This document shows, one piece after another, positions 27,218 to 36,389 of a stretch of DNA of 64,000 nucleotides (within the stretch, counting starts at the first letter, position 1; each line of letters starts with the position of its first letter). Under the pieces are notes generated by a model, which saw nothing but the letters and a program-made list of their open reading frames with translations, ran no database searches and had not been told where the DNA came from. The stretch covers positions 62,001 through 126,000 of the forward strand of contig JACJOC010000030.1 in the NCBI GenBank assembly GCA_014695345.1, written 5' to 3'. The stretch comes from Cyanobacteria bacterium FACHB-471 (lineage in GTDB: Bacteria > Cyanobacteriota > Cyanobacteriia > Elainellales > Elainellaceae). The translations under genes and the position numbers were made by a program.

Positions 27218-28480
27218 ATGGTAGTGAATTCCTTGAATTCTTCATCTGACGTAGTGACGACCGCTCTTTCCGCTTACCAGTCTTCTCTGGTCTTAGCGAC
27301 GAAGAGGGGAGCAGACCGTAGCCGTGCCCTTCAGGGAATGGCAAAGGCTTTTAATGAGCGACAGGACGACATTCTAGAGGCAAACACGCTAGACCTAGAA
27401 GCCAGCCGGGAAATGGCTGTGCCAGAACTCATTTTGGATTGGTTAAAGCTGACTCCAGAGCGGCTTCAGACGGCAGTACAGATTTTGCAGCGGTTGGGAG
27501 AGCTATCTGACCCAATCCAGCAGGTGCTAAACACACCTTTTCAGGTCGATCAGTGCCAAACTTACTGTCAGCTTATGCCTTTGGGAGTGATTGCACTGAT
27601 CTATGAGGCTTTTCCAGAATTGGCGGCTATCGCCGCGGGTTTGTGTATTCGCACGGGAAACAGTCTGATTCTCAAGGGTGGCAGTGAGGCGAGCCACTCC
27701 AATCAGGTGATTGCTGAGATTTTACAAGATGCGATCGAAGATGCGGGTTTGCCGCGAGACGCTTTGAAGCTACTTCCTGCTGATCAGGGCGATCCCCTTC
27801 GGGAATTGGTGACGCAAGATCAGTACATCAATTTGGTGATTCCCTATGGTCGGTCTAGCCTGGTGCAGCAGGTGATTCGGCAGGCAACGGCTCCTGTCCT
27901 AAAAACTGCAATTGGCAACTGCTGTCTCTACTGGTCGCCTTCAGGCGGCATAGACATGGCTCGTTGGATGATTCTAGACAGCCATCAAAGTGACCCCGAC
28001 CCGGTGAATGCAATCGAAAAGGTGCTAATTCATCGGGGACATAAAGCCTCATCTCTAACCACGCTCTGGCATAGCCTGAAAGAAAAGGGTTTCAAAATCA
28101 AGGGTGACGCAGAACTGGCTGCCCATTTCCCAGAACTAGCTCTGGTGGAACCCGCTGAGTGGGGACGAGCTTATCTGAATCGAACGATCGCCTTTAAGGT
28201 GGTGGATGGTCTGGAGACGGCGATCGCCTGGATCAATCAGCACAGTAGTGGTCATGCTGACTGCCTAGCTACTGAGTCTTACCAAGAGAGCCGCCAGTTT
28301 GCTTTGGGTATCAACAGCGCCATGACTTACATCAATGCTTCACCGCGATTTAGGCGCAATCCAAAGCCCGGCAACCCGATCTCACTAGGAGTGTCTAACC
28401 AGAAGGGACATCGCCGAGGATTAATTAGCTTAGAAACCTTAACTACCGTTAAGTACGTAGTTCAGGGCAATGGACCCTGA
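27218..28480 (+). CDS. Glutamate-5-semialdehyde dehydrogenase paralogue lacking the catalytic Cys
   Basis: About 420 residues from the ATG at 27218 (a TTG at 27215 is also possible). The fold is clearly ProA (gamma-glutamyl phosphate reductase): PLGVIALIYEAFPE, LKGGSEASHSN, VIPYGRSSLV, AIGNCCLYW and the C-terminal QKGHRRGLISLETLTTVKYV. However, the segment that in ProA carries the catalytic Cys (E. coli RPSTCNTVE) reads DPDPVNAIE, with valine at that position. It therefore may not reduce glutamyl phosphate by the standard route. Cyanobacteria often carry two ProA-like genes; this is likely the second one. Its role is unknown. Confidence 0.78.
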   Translation: MVVNSLNSSSDVVTTALSAYQSSLVLATKRGADRSRALQGMAKAFNERQDDILEANTLDLEASREMAVPELILDWLKLTPERLQTAVQILQRLGELSDPIQQVLNTPFQVDQCQTYCQLMPLGVIALIYEAFPELAAIAAGLCIRTGNSLILKGGSEASHSNQVIAEILQDAIEDAGLPRDALKLLPADQGDPLRELVTQDQYINLVIPYGRSSLVQQVIRQATAPVLKTAIGNCCLYWSPSGGIDMARWMILDSHQSDPDPVNAIEKVLIHRGHKASSLTTLWHSLKEKGFKIKGDAELAAHFPELALVEPAEWGRAYLNRTIAFKVVDGLETAIAWINQHSSGHADCLATESYQESRQFALGINSAMTYINASPRFRRNPKPGNPISLGVSNQKGHRRGLISLETLTTVKYVVQGNGP

Positions 28481-28537
28481 GTTGAGCAGGCGATCGCTCA
28501 TCATTCTTGCTTAAAGGTAAACAAATCAAAAAATGCT

Positions 28538-28813
28538 TCATTCCTCTGGCGGCAATTCAGGTTTGGGTGGCTTTGGCTCATCTAACAAACTGCCCTTGGA
28601 TTTTTTTAGTTCTTGCCAAAGCTGCTTGATTTGATTGTATGCATCTTCTGGCGGCACCTTGCCTCCGGTTTCTAAGCCACAAATAAGAGCCACCCGTTGG
28701 GCAAATTCCTGCAAATTAGCATCGAATGCTAAATGCTCAGGAGAAAATTCTCCCCGAAAGCGCGCCCGGGGATAAAGAAACTGCTCGATGTTATCTTCAT
28801 TTTTATCTGCCAT
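28538..28813 (-). CDS. Conserved cyanobacterial small protein
   Basis: About 91 residues from the ATG at 28811-28813; an upstream ATG would add 15 residues without support. The core reads FLYPRARFRGEFSPEHLAFDANLQEFAQRV in pieces, then CGLETGGKVPPEDAYNQIKQLW. I recall this as a small protein conserved across cyanobacteria (possibly DUF7219), with no known function. It is acidic and lacks membrane segments. The Pro/Glu-rich tail is variable. Confidence 0.7.
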   Translation of the reverse strand: MADKNEDNIEQFLYPRARFRGEFSPEHLAFDANLQEFAQRVALICGLETGGKVPPEDAYNQIKQLWQELKKSKGSLLDEPKPPKPELPPEE

Positions 28814-28870
28814 ATCACATTCCCACTTGAAATTACTTACCAGTAACAATCTGCCCACATATTACAAGTA

Positions 28871-28963
28871 ATACCACTTCCAAAATTTAGAGCTACAGAT
28901 GGAAGGGCACCCCGCGACACGGGGTGCCCTTCCATCTGTAGCTTGTTTTTGTAGAAACGGTAT
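28871..28963. mobile_element. MITE-like palindromic element, copy 1
   Basis: The centre is a perfect stem of 24 bp (28891-28914 with 28920-28943) around a 5-nt loop, carrying GATGGAAGGGCACCCC. The outer parts form a second, weaker inverted repeat ending in ATACC at 28871 and GGTAT at 28963. Copy 2 lies at 41708. No ORF is inside. Such elements in cyanobacteria are usually non-autonomous. Confidence 0.6.
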
Positions 28964-29106
28964 AACTACCTGAGAACAGCCTCAAGTAGAGGAGCCTAGA
29001 TTCTTTAGTTTAATTTGCAAGCTCTGGGTGTAGTTGGAGTTTACACCGTAGTTGCCTACTAGATGAGGAATTTACGAGCAATCAAAGCTTTGTTTGACCG
29101 AGAGTC

Positions 29107-30336
29107 TTAAGCAACTCCAACTGCTTCGATCGCAGCTTCTAGAGCGATCGCCACATGCGTCCAGTGCGTTCCGCCCTGACAAAAGACGGTGTAAGGTTCC
29201 CGCAACGGTCCATCTGCCGAGAATTCAGACGTGCTGCCGTCAATGAAGGTACCGCCTGCCATCACCAACTGGCTCTCGTAACCCGGCATCTCGGCAGGAA
29301 CGGGGCTGAGATAGGAACCGATAGGGGAATGCTGCTGGATCGCTGCACAAAAAGCAATCAACTTCTCTGGAGAACCCAACTGCACTGCTTGAATTACATC
29401 ACGGCGTGGTGCAAAGGGCAGAGGATTCACTGGATAGCCTAACTGGTCAAACACAAAGGCTGTTAGGTGATTGCCCTTCATTGCCTCTCCTACCATTTGC
29501 GGTGCTAGAAATAGCCCCTGAAACAGCAGTCGATTTTGATCGAAGGTGGCTCCCCCAGCGCTGCCGATGCCAGGAGCAGTGAGCCGACAAGTGGCAGCTT
29601 CTACCAGGTCTGCTCGTCCTGCTACGTAGCCTCCTGCGGTCACAATGGTGCCGCCTGGATTTTTAATTAGCGATCCAGCGATCAGGTCTGCCCCAACTGA
29701 TGGTGGTTCGCAGTCTTCGATAAATTCGCCATAGCAGTTATCGACAAAGCAGACGGTGCTAGGATTTTGCTGCTTGACTAGGTGAACGATTTTTTCGATG
29801 TCGGCGATCGCTAAACTCTGCCGCCAGGAATAGCCGCACGAGCGTTGAATTAATACCAGACGGGTATTTTCCTGTACCGCATGTTCTAACTCCTGCCAGT
29901 TAAGCGTTCCCTCCGCTGTTAGCTCTAATTGACGGTAAGAGATGCCAAATTCCTTTAGAGAACCTTGACCTTGCCCCCTTAACCCAATGACTTCTTCTAA
30001 AGTGTCATAGGGGGCACCTGCTACGGCTAGCATCTCGTCTCCGGGACGGAGAACTCCATAAAGGGCAGAGGCGATCGCATGAGTGCCTGAGACAAACTGC
30101 ACGCGCACGGCGGCAGCTTCAGCACTCATGACTTCGGCAAAGACCTGATCCAGGATTTGTCGACCTAAGTCGTCGTGCCCATAGCCCGTTACCCCGGTAA
30201 AGTGGTGGACTCCAACTCGATGATGACGCAGGGCAGTCAGCACCCGTTTCAGGTTTCTCTTGACCTGAGCGTCAATTCCAGAAAAAATCTGGGATAGTGC
30301 CTGTTCTGCTCGTCGCAGTCGTTCAACGCTGTTCAT
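29107..30336 (-). CDS. PLP-dependent lyase, aluminium-resistance/methionine-gamma-lyase (YnbB) family
   Basis: 409 residues, normal for the family. A PLP fold-type I enzyme related to cystathionine-gamma-lyases. The N-terminal segment HHFTGVTGYGHDDLGR and the central SGTHAIASALYG are typical; the PLP lysine is in GSLIKNPGG, followed by GGYVAGR. The start is the ATG at 30334-30336. Members are often annotated as aluminium resistance proteins, but the true reaction is not established. It probably acts on a sulfur amino acid. It appears as a single gene, divergent from the desaturase. Confidence 0.88.
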   Translation of the reverse strand: MNSVERLRRAEQALSQIFSGIDAQVKRNLKRVLTALRHHRVGVHHFTGVTGYGHDDLGRQILDQVFAEVMSAEAAAVRVQFVSGTHAIASALYGVLRPGDEMLAVAGAPYDTLEEVIGLRGQGQGSLKEFGISYRQLELTAEGTLNWQELEHAVQENTRLVLIQRSCGYSWRQSLAIADIEKIVHLVKQQNPSTVCFVDNCYGEFIEDCEPPSVGADLIAGSLIKNPGGTIVTAGGYVAGRADLVEAATCRLTAPGIGSAGGATFDQNRLLFQGLFLAPQMVGEAMKGNHLTAFVFDQLGYPVNPLPFAPRRDVIQAVQLGSPEKLIAFCAAIQQHSPIGSYLSPVPAEMPGYESQLVMAGGTFIDGSTSEFSADGPLREPYTVFCQGGTHWTHVAIALEAAIEAVGVA

Positions 30337-30556
30337 GGTTAACCTCCTTGCAAAAATGGGTTGAATTCAGGGATTTTCTAAACCTGCCATCTGATTTCTG
30401 CCGGAGGTTTAATGTCTTGTCCCCCCAATCTTGGGAGAAGATGTCCGTGTTCCACCTGAAGCAATGCTGGCATTACTGTTAGTACTTGCTTTCCCAAGGC
30501 TCACGGAGCTTATTGTCGCGCAGATTGGGCTGCAAAATTCATACTGAGATTACTGC

Positions 30557-31372
30557 ATGACTATTGCAACATCAACCGAACCTCGTATTACCTGGCCCGT
30601 TGTCTTTTTTATGGCAGTGATTCACTTTGGAGCGCTGTTTGCCTTCCTTCCCAGCAACTTTAGCTGGTCTGCTGTCGGTCTTGCAGTGTTTTTACACTGG
30701 GTTACCGGCGGTTTAGGAATCACGCTGGGATGGCACCGCTTGGTGACACACCGCAGCTTCCAAACTCCTAAATGGCTAGAGTATTTGCTGGTTTTTTTTG
30801 GTAGCTTATCGCTTGAAGGTGGCCCAATTGAATGGATTGGGCTGCATCGCCACCACCACATTCACTCTGACCAGGAATTGGATCACCACAATTCTAGTAA
30901 AGGGTTTTGGTGGAGCCACATGAGCTGGATGCTGCATGAAATACCCGCAAAACAAGAAGTTGCTCGATATACAAAAGATATCGCTGATGATCCGGTTTAC
31001 CAGTTTTTAGATAAGTATTTTCTGCCGATTCAGATCGTTTTTGGTGCGATTCTTTACTTGATTGGAGGCTGGCCTTTTGTCGTTTGGGGAGTCTTCTTGC
31101 GGCTGGTTGTGGTCTATCACTGCACCTGGTTTGTAAATAGTGCAACTCATAAGTTTGGCTATCGCACCTATGAGTCGGGCGATCGCTCTACCAACTGCTG
31201 GTGGGTCGCTCTACTCACCTACGGTGAAGGCTGGCACAATAACCACCACGCTTTTCAATACTCTGCCCGTCATGGCTTAAAGTGGTGGGAAATTGACATG
31301 ACCTGGATGACGATCCGGTTTTTGCAAGCAATTGGTTTGGCAACCAAAGTAAAGCTGGCAGAAGCGGAATAA
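30557..31372 (+). CDS. desC: Acyl-lipid delta-9 desaturase
   Basis: 271 residues. It introduces the first double bond at C9 of lipid-bound acyl chains, using ferredoxin, in the thylakoid and plasma membranes. The three histidine boxes are present: HRLVTH near 60, HRHHH near 97 and HNNHH near 230. Several hydrophobic segments lie between (for example near 13-30 and 153-185). The length and the absence of a cytochrome b5 domain are as expected for cyanobacterial DesC. A terminator at 31451-31476 follows. Confidence 0.93.
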   Translation: MTIATSTEPRITWPVVFFMAVIHFGALFAFLPSNFSWSAVGLAVFLHWVTGGLGITLGWHRLVTHRSFQTPKWLEYLLVFFGSLSLEGGPIEWIGLHRHHHIHSDQELDHHNSSKGFWWSHMSWMLHEIPAKQEVARYTKDIADDPVYQFLDKYFLPIQIVFGAILYLIGGWPFVVWGVFLRLVVVYHCTWFVNSATHKFGYRTYESGDRSTNCWWVALLTYGEGWHNNHHAFQYSARHGLKWWEIDMTWMTIRFLQAIGLATKVKLAEAE

Positions 31373-31450
31373 TCAGTTATGGGCAGTTAGCTAACCTTAA
31401 GTACCTAAGCTGGCTAATTGCCCTACTTCTGTTTCTAATTCTTATTAGTC

Positions 31451-31476
31451 AAAGCCTGTTCACGCAGGCTTTTTTA
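31451..31476. terminator. Terminator between desC and wecB
   Basis: Arms 31451-31458 (AAAGCCTG) and 31465-31472 with a 6-nt loop, followed by TTTTATTT. It lies between convergent genes. Confidence 0.8.
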
Positions 31477-31481
31477 TTTGC

Positions 31482-32594
31482 CTAAGCAAAGTAGTTTTCT
31501 ACAATTTTTGAAATTCGCTCAGCCGCGTGACCATCTCCGAAGGGATTAACGGCAGTTGCCATCGTTTGGTAGGCATCGGAATCGCTGAGCAGTTTCATAG
31601 CAGTAGTGACGACTTGTTGGGGATCGGTGCCGACAAGTTGGGCAGTGCCAGCGGCGATCGCCTCTGGTCGTTCGGTCGTTTCCCTCAGCACCAGTACGGG
31701 CTTACCCAGGCTGGGTGCTTCTTCTTGTAATCCACCAGAGTCAGTGAGCAGCAGATAGCAGCGCTGAATCGCTCCCACCAATTCGGCATAATCAAGCGGC
31801 TCAGTCAGAAATACTCTGGGGTGACTGCCCAGCATCGCCTGTAGCGGCTCTCGCACGGTTGGATTGCGATGCAAAGGCAATAGCAAAGCCGTGTCAGGAA
31901 ACTTATCGAGAATCTGCAAGAAGCTTTGGGCAATATCCTTGAGCGGTTCGCCCCAGTTTTCGCGCCGATGTACGGTTGCAAGCAGGGTGCGATATTGGCT
32001 CCAGTCCAGATTAGGAATGGGGCAGGCAGGCTGCCGTTCTGCCATTGACAGCAGCGCATCGATCACGGTGTTGCCCGTGTGGTGAATGTCGCCAACCACG
32101 CCAGATCGCTTTAGATGTTCGACGGAGAGCGTAGTCGGCGCAAAGTGAAGCTGAGTTACCTGGGAAATCAGGCGACGGTTTGCTTCCTCTGGGTATGGGT
32201 TGTATAGATCATCGGTACGTAGCCCAGCTTCGACGTGCCCTACTGGAATTTTTTGGTAGAAGGCGGCGATCGCCGCTGCAAACGCTGTCGTGGTATCGCC
32301 TTGGACTAACACGATTTGGGGCTGAATCTGCTGAAACAAAGTTTCCAGTCCGCGCAAACTGCGACAGGTGATATCGGTAAGCGTTTGCTGATGCTGCATG
32401 ATGTCCAGATCGTGATCGGCAGTCAGGTCAAACAACTGCATCACCTGCTGCACCATTTCTTTGTGCTGTCCGGTGAGGACGACCTGAGTGTCAAAGGCAG
32501 GCGATCGCCGAAACTGCTGAATTACCGGGGCAAGCTTGATCGCTTCCGGGCGAGTTCCGAGGATGATGCAGACGCGGATGGGTTTGGTTGGCAT
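31482..32594 (-). CDS. wecB: UDP-N-acetylglucosamine 2-epimerase (non-hydrolysing)
   Basis: 370 residues, typical. It interconverts UDP-GlcNAc and UDP-ManNAc for surface polysaccharides. Signatures: ILGTRPEAIKLAPV at the start, VQGDTTTAFAAA, HVEAGLRTDDLYNPYPEE-like segment, TVHRRENWG and TDSGGLQEEAPSLGKPVLVLRETTERPE (in pieces). The start is the ATG at 32592-32594. The next gene upstream, purU, is in the same direction 30 bases away, but the functions are unrelated. Confidence 0.94.
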   Translation of the reverse strand: MPTKPIRVCIILGTRPEAIKLAPVIQQFRRSPAFDTQVVLTGQHKEMVQQVMQLFDLTADHDLDIMQHQQTLTDITCRSLRGLETLFQQIQPQIVLVQGDTTTAFAAAIAAFYQKIPVGHVEAGLRTDDLYNPYPEEANRRLISQVTQLHFAPTTLSVEHLKRSGVVGDIHHTGNTVIDALLSMAERQPACPIPNLDWSQYRTLLATVHRRENWGEPLKDIAQSFLQILDKFPDTALLLPLHRNPTVREPLQAMLGSHPRVFLTEPLDYAELVGAIQRCYLLLTDSGGLQEEAPSLGKPVLVLRETTERPEAIAAGTAQLVGTDPQQVVTTAMKLLSDSDAYQTMATAVNPFGDGHAAERISKIVENYFA

Positions 32595-32623
32595 GAAAGG
32601 GATCGGGGATTAAGGGTTGGGGA

Positions 32624-33478
32624 TTAGGCGAAGACGACAGTGCGGTTGCCGTAGACAAGAACGCGGTTTTGCAAGTGGAGTCGGACGGCTCTGGCAAGGA
32701 CGATTCGTTCCAAGTCTTTGCCTTTGCGAATCAGGTCGGTGACTTCGTCACGGTGGCTGACTTGGACAACATCTTGCTCAATAATTGGACCTTCGTCTAA
32801 ATTTTGGGTGACGTAGTGGGCAGTGGCTCCGATGATTTTGACTCCGCGTTCGTAAGCTCTTTGATAAGGATTTGCTCCAGCAAAGGCAGGCAAAAAGGAA
32901 TGGTGAATGTTGATCACTTTGGGAAATTGAGCAATGAAGTCTGGGCTAAGAATTTGCATATATTTTGCCAGCACGACGAGGTCAATTCGGTATTGGCGCA
33001 ATAGTTCTAGCTGGCGGGCTTCCTGCTCGATTTTGGTTTCTTTGGTAATTGGAATGTGGTAATAGTCGATATCAAATTGCTGGGCGATCGCCTCCATCTG
33101 TGGGTGGTTGCTCATCACCAGCGGAATTTCAGCTGTCAGTTCTCCTGATCGCTGTCGCCAAATCAGGTCATACAGGCAATGATCTTGGCGGCTGACCCAA
33201 ATCGCAATGCGGGGAACGGCATCGGAAAACTGAAGTTGCCAGTTTGCTTGTAACGGTTGGGCGATCGCGTTAAATGCTGGACCGATCAGGTCACGCGGCA
33301 AATTAAACCCTTCTAACTGCCACTCGATCCGTGTCAGAAACAGCCCCGCTGCAAAATCGGTGTGCTGGTCAGCATGAATGATATTGCCACCGTTGGAATA
33401 GATGAAGTTCGCAATTTTTGCCACCAGTCCTTTTTGATCAGGACAGGAAATTAATAGAGTTGCAGTGGGGCTGCTCAT
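32624..33478 (-). CDS. purU: Formyltetrahydrofolate deformylase
   Basis: 284 residues. It hydrolyses 10-formyl-THF to THF and formate, balancing one-carbon pools. An N-terminal ACT domain (TLLISCPDQKGLVAKIANFIY) is followed by a formyltransferase domain with INIHHSFLPAFAGANPY, HYVTQNLDEGPIIEQDV and the catalytic Asn/His/Asp set. The start is the ATG at 33476-33478. It lies between wecB and the DUF3352 gene on the same strand. Confidence 0.94.
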   Translation of the reverse strand: MSSPTATLLISCPDQKGLVAKIANFIYSNGGNIIHADQHTDFAAGLFLTRIEWQLEGFNLPRDLIGPAFNAIAQPLQANWQLQFSDAVPRIAIWVSRQDHCLYDLIWRQRSGELTAEIPLVMSNHPQMEAIAQQFDIDYYHIPITKETKIEQEARQLELLRQYRIDLVVLAKYMQILSPDFIAQFPKVINIHHSFLPAFAGANPYQRAYERGVKIIGATAHYVTQNLDEGPIIEQDVVQVSHRDEVTDLIRKGKDLERIVLARAVRLHLQNRVLVYGNRTVVFA

Positions 33479-33520
33479 GCCAGGAGAGTATGGGGTATTG
33501 GGTTAAGGAGTTTGAATTGT

Positions 33521-35287
33521 TTAAGGGCTTTCGGGACTGGGGGAAGCTGGCGGAACAGATGGGGCGGGCAATTCACTGGGGCGATCTGTCTTGTCCAGTA
33601 GAACACGGACATCATAGCGGGTGCTGTGTCGATCTTGAATTGCAGCAGTCACGCCGATCGCCCGAATTGCTTGAATAAACGCTTCGTTGGCTGGGGGCAA
33701 ATTGGGCACGGGAACCGGGCTATCTTCGCTGAGCAGGCGATCGACATTCACAAAAAAGTGTCCGTTGTTGGGATCAAACTCCAGGTCAACCGATTGCTCA
33801 AAGGGTTGGCTCGCGACTAGGGAAGCGTCTGGCTGCGGCAAGATGGTCTGAGCCAAATTTGCCCCAAACGCCAGAAATGCCACATCTCCTTCGAGCCAAC
33901 CACGGGTAATGGTCAACCCGCTCAGGGGAGAAGTCCACTGCACCACGGGCTGTCCCTCAATGTCTGTTTGCTGGACTTGAAAACGATAGCGATCGCCTAC
34001 TACTTCGTCAAGTTCGGCTAGCGTCGCATCGGCAGCAGCGCGATCGCTCGCTTTCACCATGATTAGCACCCCTGCTCGGGTGCCCACGGTTCCGGGCTCA
34101 GCGGGCGGTTCTGCGCTACTTGGTATTTCTATCACGGACAGAGAAAATTCTCCCCCCATCCAGGAAATTAAGTCTTCTTCCAGATCTAACCCAGTCAAAT
34201 TGTTCAACCCTGTCCGCAGATTTTCTGGACTGAGGGGGCTAATTGGATTCATCTCAGCCCGCTGGCTGTAGTCTTGCCAAAACCGCTGTAAATTTCCACC
34301 TGATGCCATCAGCAGCGTTTCTGCTGGGAGCAAGTCCGGTAACTTGTCGTCTCCATTTTTCACCTCGTAGACCGTCTCACTGTCTGGATCTAACCAGGCA
34401 ACTCCCTGAAAGCGCAGTCCCTCTGGCTCAAGGGTGACGGTTGCGGCAATACCGCGATTGTTTTGTAGCGGGGTCAGGTTTTGAGGTGGTAACGCCTGAG
34501 GTGAACCCGCAGAGGCGATCGCCCTGGCAGCGGGTGCATTCACATAAATCCGTGCAAACGGCTGCGGGGCTACAATCTGCCGCAACGCCTGGTTAAATCC
34601 AGGAGTCTGAGCGACAGAGGCTCCTCCCTTTGAGGTGTCGATCACCTGCTCGATTGCGTCACCTGCTGTGGTAATCACCAGTAGCCGATTGTCTAACACA
34701 GCAGCAGAATAGGTTTCACCTGCGCTCTCAAACTCCCGAACTTGCACGCCCTGATAGTCGCGTTCACTCAGGGTTGCGCCTTGTTCAGATTTGGGTTCCG
34801 TGAGAATTTGCTGAGCCCGCGCCGGATCTTCGATCGGTAGAATCATTACAGCAGTTTGAGGATCTTCCTGGGGCTGTAGAATTGGTGGTTCCGATTCCTC
34901 CGATTCCTCCGACTCCTCCCCCTCAACGACTGGACTTTGCGCTGACAAAAATGCGACGGTGATTTCGTCTCCTACCCAGGGTTGGATGTCGCGCTCATAG
35001 TCATAGCCGTTAGCGGTTAGCAGGCGATCGCGCAGGTCTGCCAGAGTTTGGTTGAGCGAAGTCTGAGTTTCGTCCGTGCCAAACTGTCGCAGGGTGCGCC
35101 ACTGCGATTCATCGGTGGAAAAGGAAAGCGTCATTAAGGCAGTTTGTGGCAACACATCCATGCCCACGGGTAGCCCTCCCGCAGGTAAGCGACGAGCTAA
35201 TAGCCAGTAGGCACCAATTCCTCCTGCAACCAGGGCGATCGCTGCTCCCGACAACAGCAGCAGGGTAGACTTTCTTTTCTTAGTCAC
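33521..35287 (-). CDS. DUF3352 domain protein, membrane-anchored
   Basis: 588 residues from a GTG at 35285-35287. An N-terminal membrane anchor (LLLLSGAAIALVAGGIGAYWLL, residues 9-30, quoted as two parts LLLLSGAAIALVAGGI and GAYWLL) is followed by a long extracytoplasmic region. The DUF3352 family is common in cyanobacteria and of unknown function. Visible blocks: the DVLPQTALMTLSF start, a central acidic stretch (EGEESEESEESEPP) and a C-terminal part rich in Pro/Ser. There are few cysteines. The adjacent purU is co-oriented 42 bases downstream. Confidence 0.85.
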   Translation of the reverse strand: MTKKRKSTLLLLSGAAIALVAGGIGAYWLLARRLPAGGLPVGMDVLPQTALMTLSFSTDESQWRTLRQFGTDETQTSLNQTLADLRDRLLTANGYDYERDIQPWVGDEITVAFLSAQSPVVEGEESEESEESEPPILQPQEDPQTAVMILPIEDPARAQQILTEPKSEQGATLSERDYQGVQVREFESAGETYSAAVLDNRLLVITTAGDAIEQVIDTSKGGASVAQTPGFNQALRQIVAPQPFARIYVNAPAARAIASAGSPQALPPQNLTPLQNNRGIAATVTLEPEGLRFQGVAWLDPDSETVYEVKNGDDKLPDLLPAETLLMASGGNLQRFWQDYSQRAEMNPISPLSPENLRTGLNNLTGLDLEEDLISWMGGEFSLSVIEIPSSAEPPAEPGTVGTRAGVLIMVKASDRAAADATLAELDEVVGDRYRFQVQQTDIEGQPVVQWTSPLSGLTITRGWLEGDVAFLAFGANLAQTILPQPDASLVASQPFEQSVDLEFDPNNGHFFVNVDRLLSEDSPVPVPNLPPANEAFIQAIRAIGVTAAIQDRHSTRYDVRVLLDKTDRPSELPAPSVPPASPSPESP

Positions 35288-35630
35288 GATCTAAAACTCC
35301 ATTGAGAGGAAATGAGGAGAGGGCACCTAATTCAGGAACGAAATGTCCTTATCCTCAGCCTTCCAACCGTGAAGCTACCGGAAAAGGACTCAGGAGTAGC
35401 TAACAGCATCCTACCCCTACGATATGTTACCTGCTTCGCGCCCGGATGTAGCCAGAGCTTTGAACTTCAGCAATTGATAATCTGACCGTTTGGGAGTATA
35501 TTTTCTAAGCGCTGGCACAATTCAAAAAGTGACCAAATCATCAAACATTTTCTCGAAAAATAGTTCCAAATAAATTCTATTTGATGTCATCAAAATCCAT
35601 TAAAATCATCAGCAAGCTCTGTTCAAATCC
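35288..35630. other. Divergent regulatory gap upstream of the glycosyltransferase operon
   Basis: 343 bases between the DUF3352 gene (minus) and the GT2 gene (plus). The right half is AT-rich. It holds the promoter listed at 35474-35502; nothing else coding is seen. Confidence 0.55.
35474..35502 (+). promoter_or_regulatory. Promoter for the GT2/GT-C/pentapeptide operon
   Basis: TTGATA (35474-35479), 17-base spacing, TATATT (35497-35502). The predicted start is about 35509, about 120 bases before the GT2 start codon. Confidence 0.55.
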
Positions 35631-36320
35631 ATGAAACTCAGTGTTGTTATTCCTTGCTTTAACGAAGTAAAAACAATTCAAACGGTTGTTAAAGCAGTCA
35701 AAGCATCTCCCATACAAAACTGCGAAATCATTATCGTTGATGATTATTCAACTGATGGCACGAGAGAACTATTGATTTCTGAAATTGAATCCCAGGTCAA
35801 TAAAGTTATCTACCACCCAGCAAACTTTGGCAAAGGGAGTGCATTACGCAGCGGATTTAGCGTGGCAACAGGGGATATCGTTATCATTCAAGATGCAGAC
35901 TTAGAGTACGATCCTCAAGAATATCCTCTGCTGATCAATCCTATTCTGGAAGATAAAGCAGATGTGGTGTATGGCTCTCGTTTCGCTGGAGGCGGTCCTC
36001 ACCGGGTTCTCTACTATTGGCATATGGTCGGCAACAAATTTTTGACCACGCTGTCCAACATGTTTACCAATATCAACCTGACCGATATGGAAACGTGTTA
36101 CAAGGCTTTTCGCCGTGAAATCATTCAATCTGTGAAAATTGAAGAAGATCGGTTTGGATTTGAGCCTGAGATTACAGCAAAAATTGCCAAAAAAGGATGC
36201 CGAATTTACGAAGTGGGAATTTCTTACTATGGTCGGATGTATAAAGACGGTAAGAAAATTGGTTGGCGGGACGGCTTTCGGGCAATCTATTGCATTCTTA
36301 AATACAATTTATTTCGTTAG
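35631..36320 (+). CDS. Family 2 glycosyltransferase, polyprenyl-phosphate sugar transferase type
   Basis: 229 residues, similar to dolichol-phosphate mannosyltransferases without C-terminal membrane helices. It probably makes a polyprenyl-phosphate sugar. GT-A motifs: [12 protein letters not shown] at the start, [15 protein letters not shown] and [12 protein letters not shown] (the DxD-like site), followed by GSRFAGG and [15 protein letters not shown]. The next gene is a GT-C enzyme that would use such a product. The region is more AT-rich than its neighbours. Confidence 0.88.
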   Translation: MKLSVVIPCFNEVKTIQTVVKAVKASPIQNCEIIIVDDYSTDGTRELLISEIESQVNKVIYHPANFGKGSALRSGFSVATGDIVIIQDADLEYDPQEYPLLINPILEDKADVVYGSRFAGGGPHRVLYYWHMVGNKFLTTLSNMFTNINLTDMETCYKAFRREIIQSVKIEEDRFGFEPEITAKIAKKGCRIYEVGISYYGRMYKDGKKIGWRDGFRAIYCILKYNLFR

Positions 36321-36389
36321 CTTCTTTAATAGTGATGATTGTCTTTTATTAGCAGCAACACAGTCAGGCATCAATTTAAGCAAACTAAG

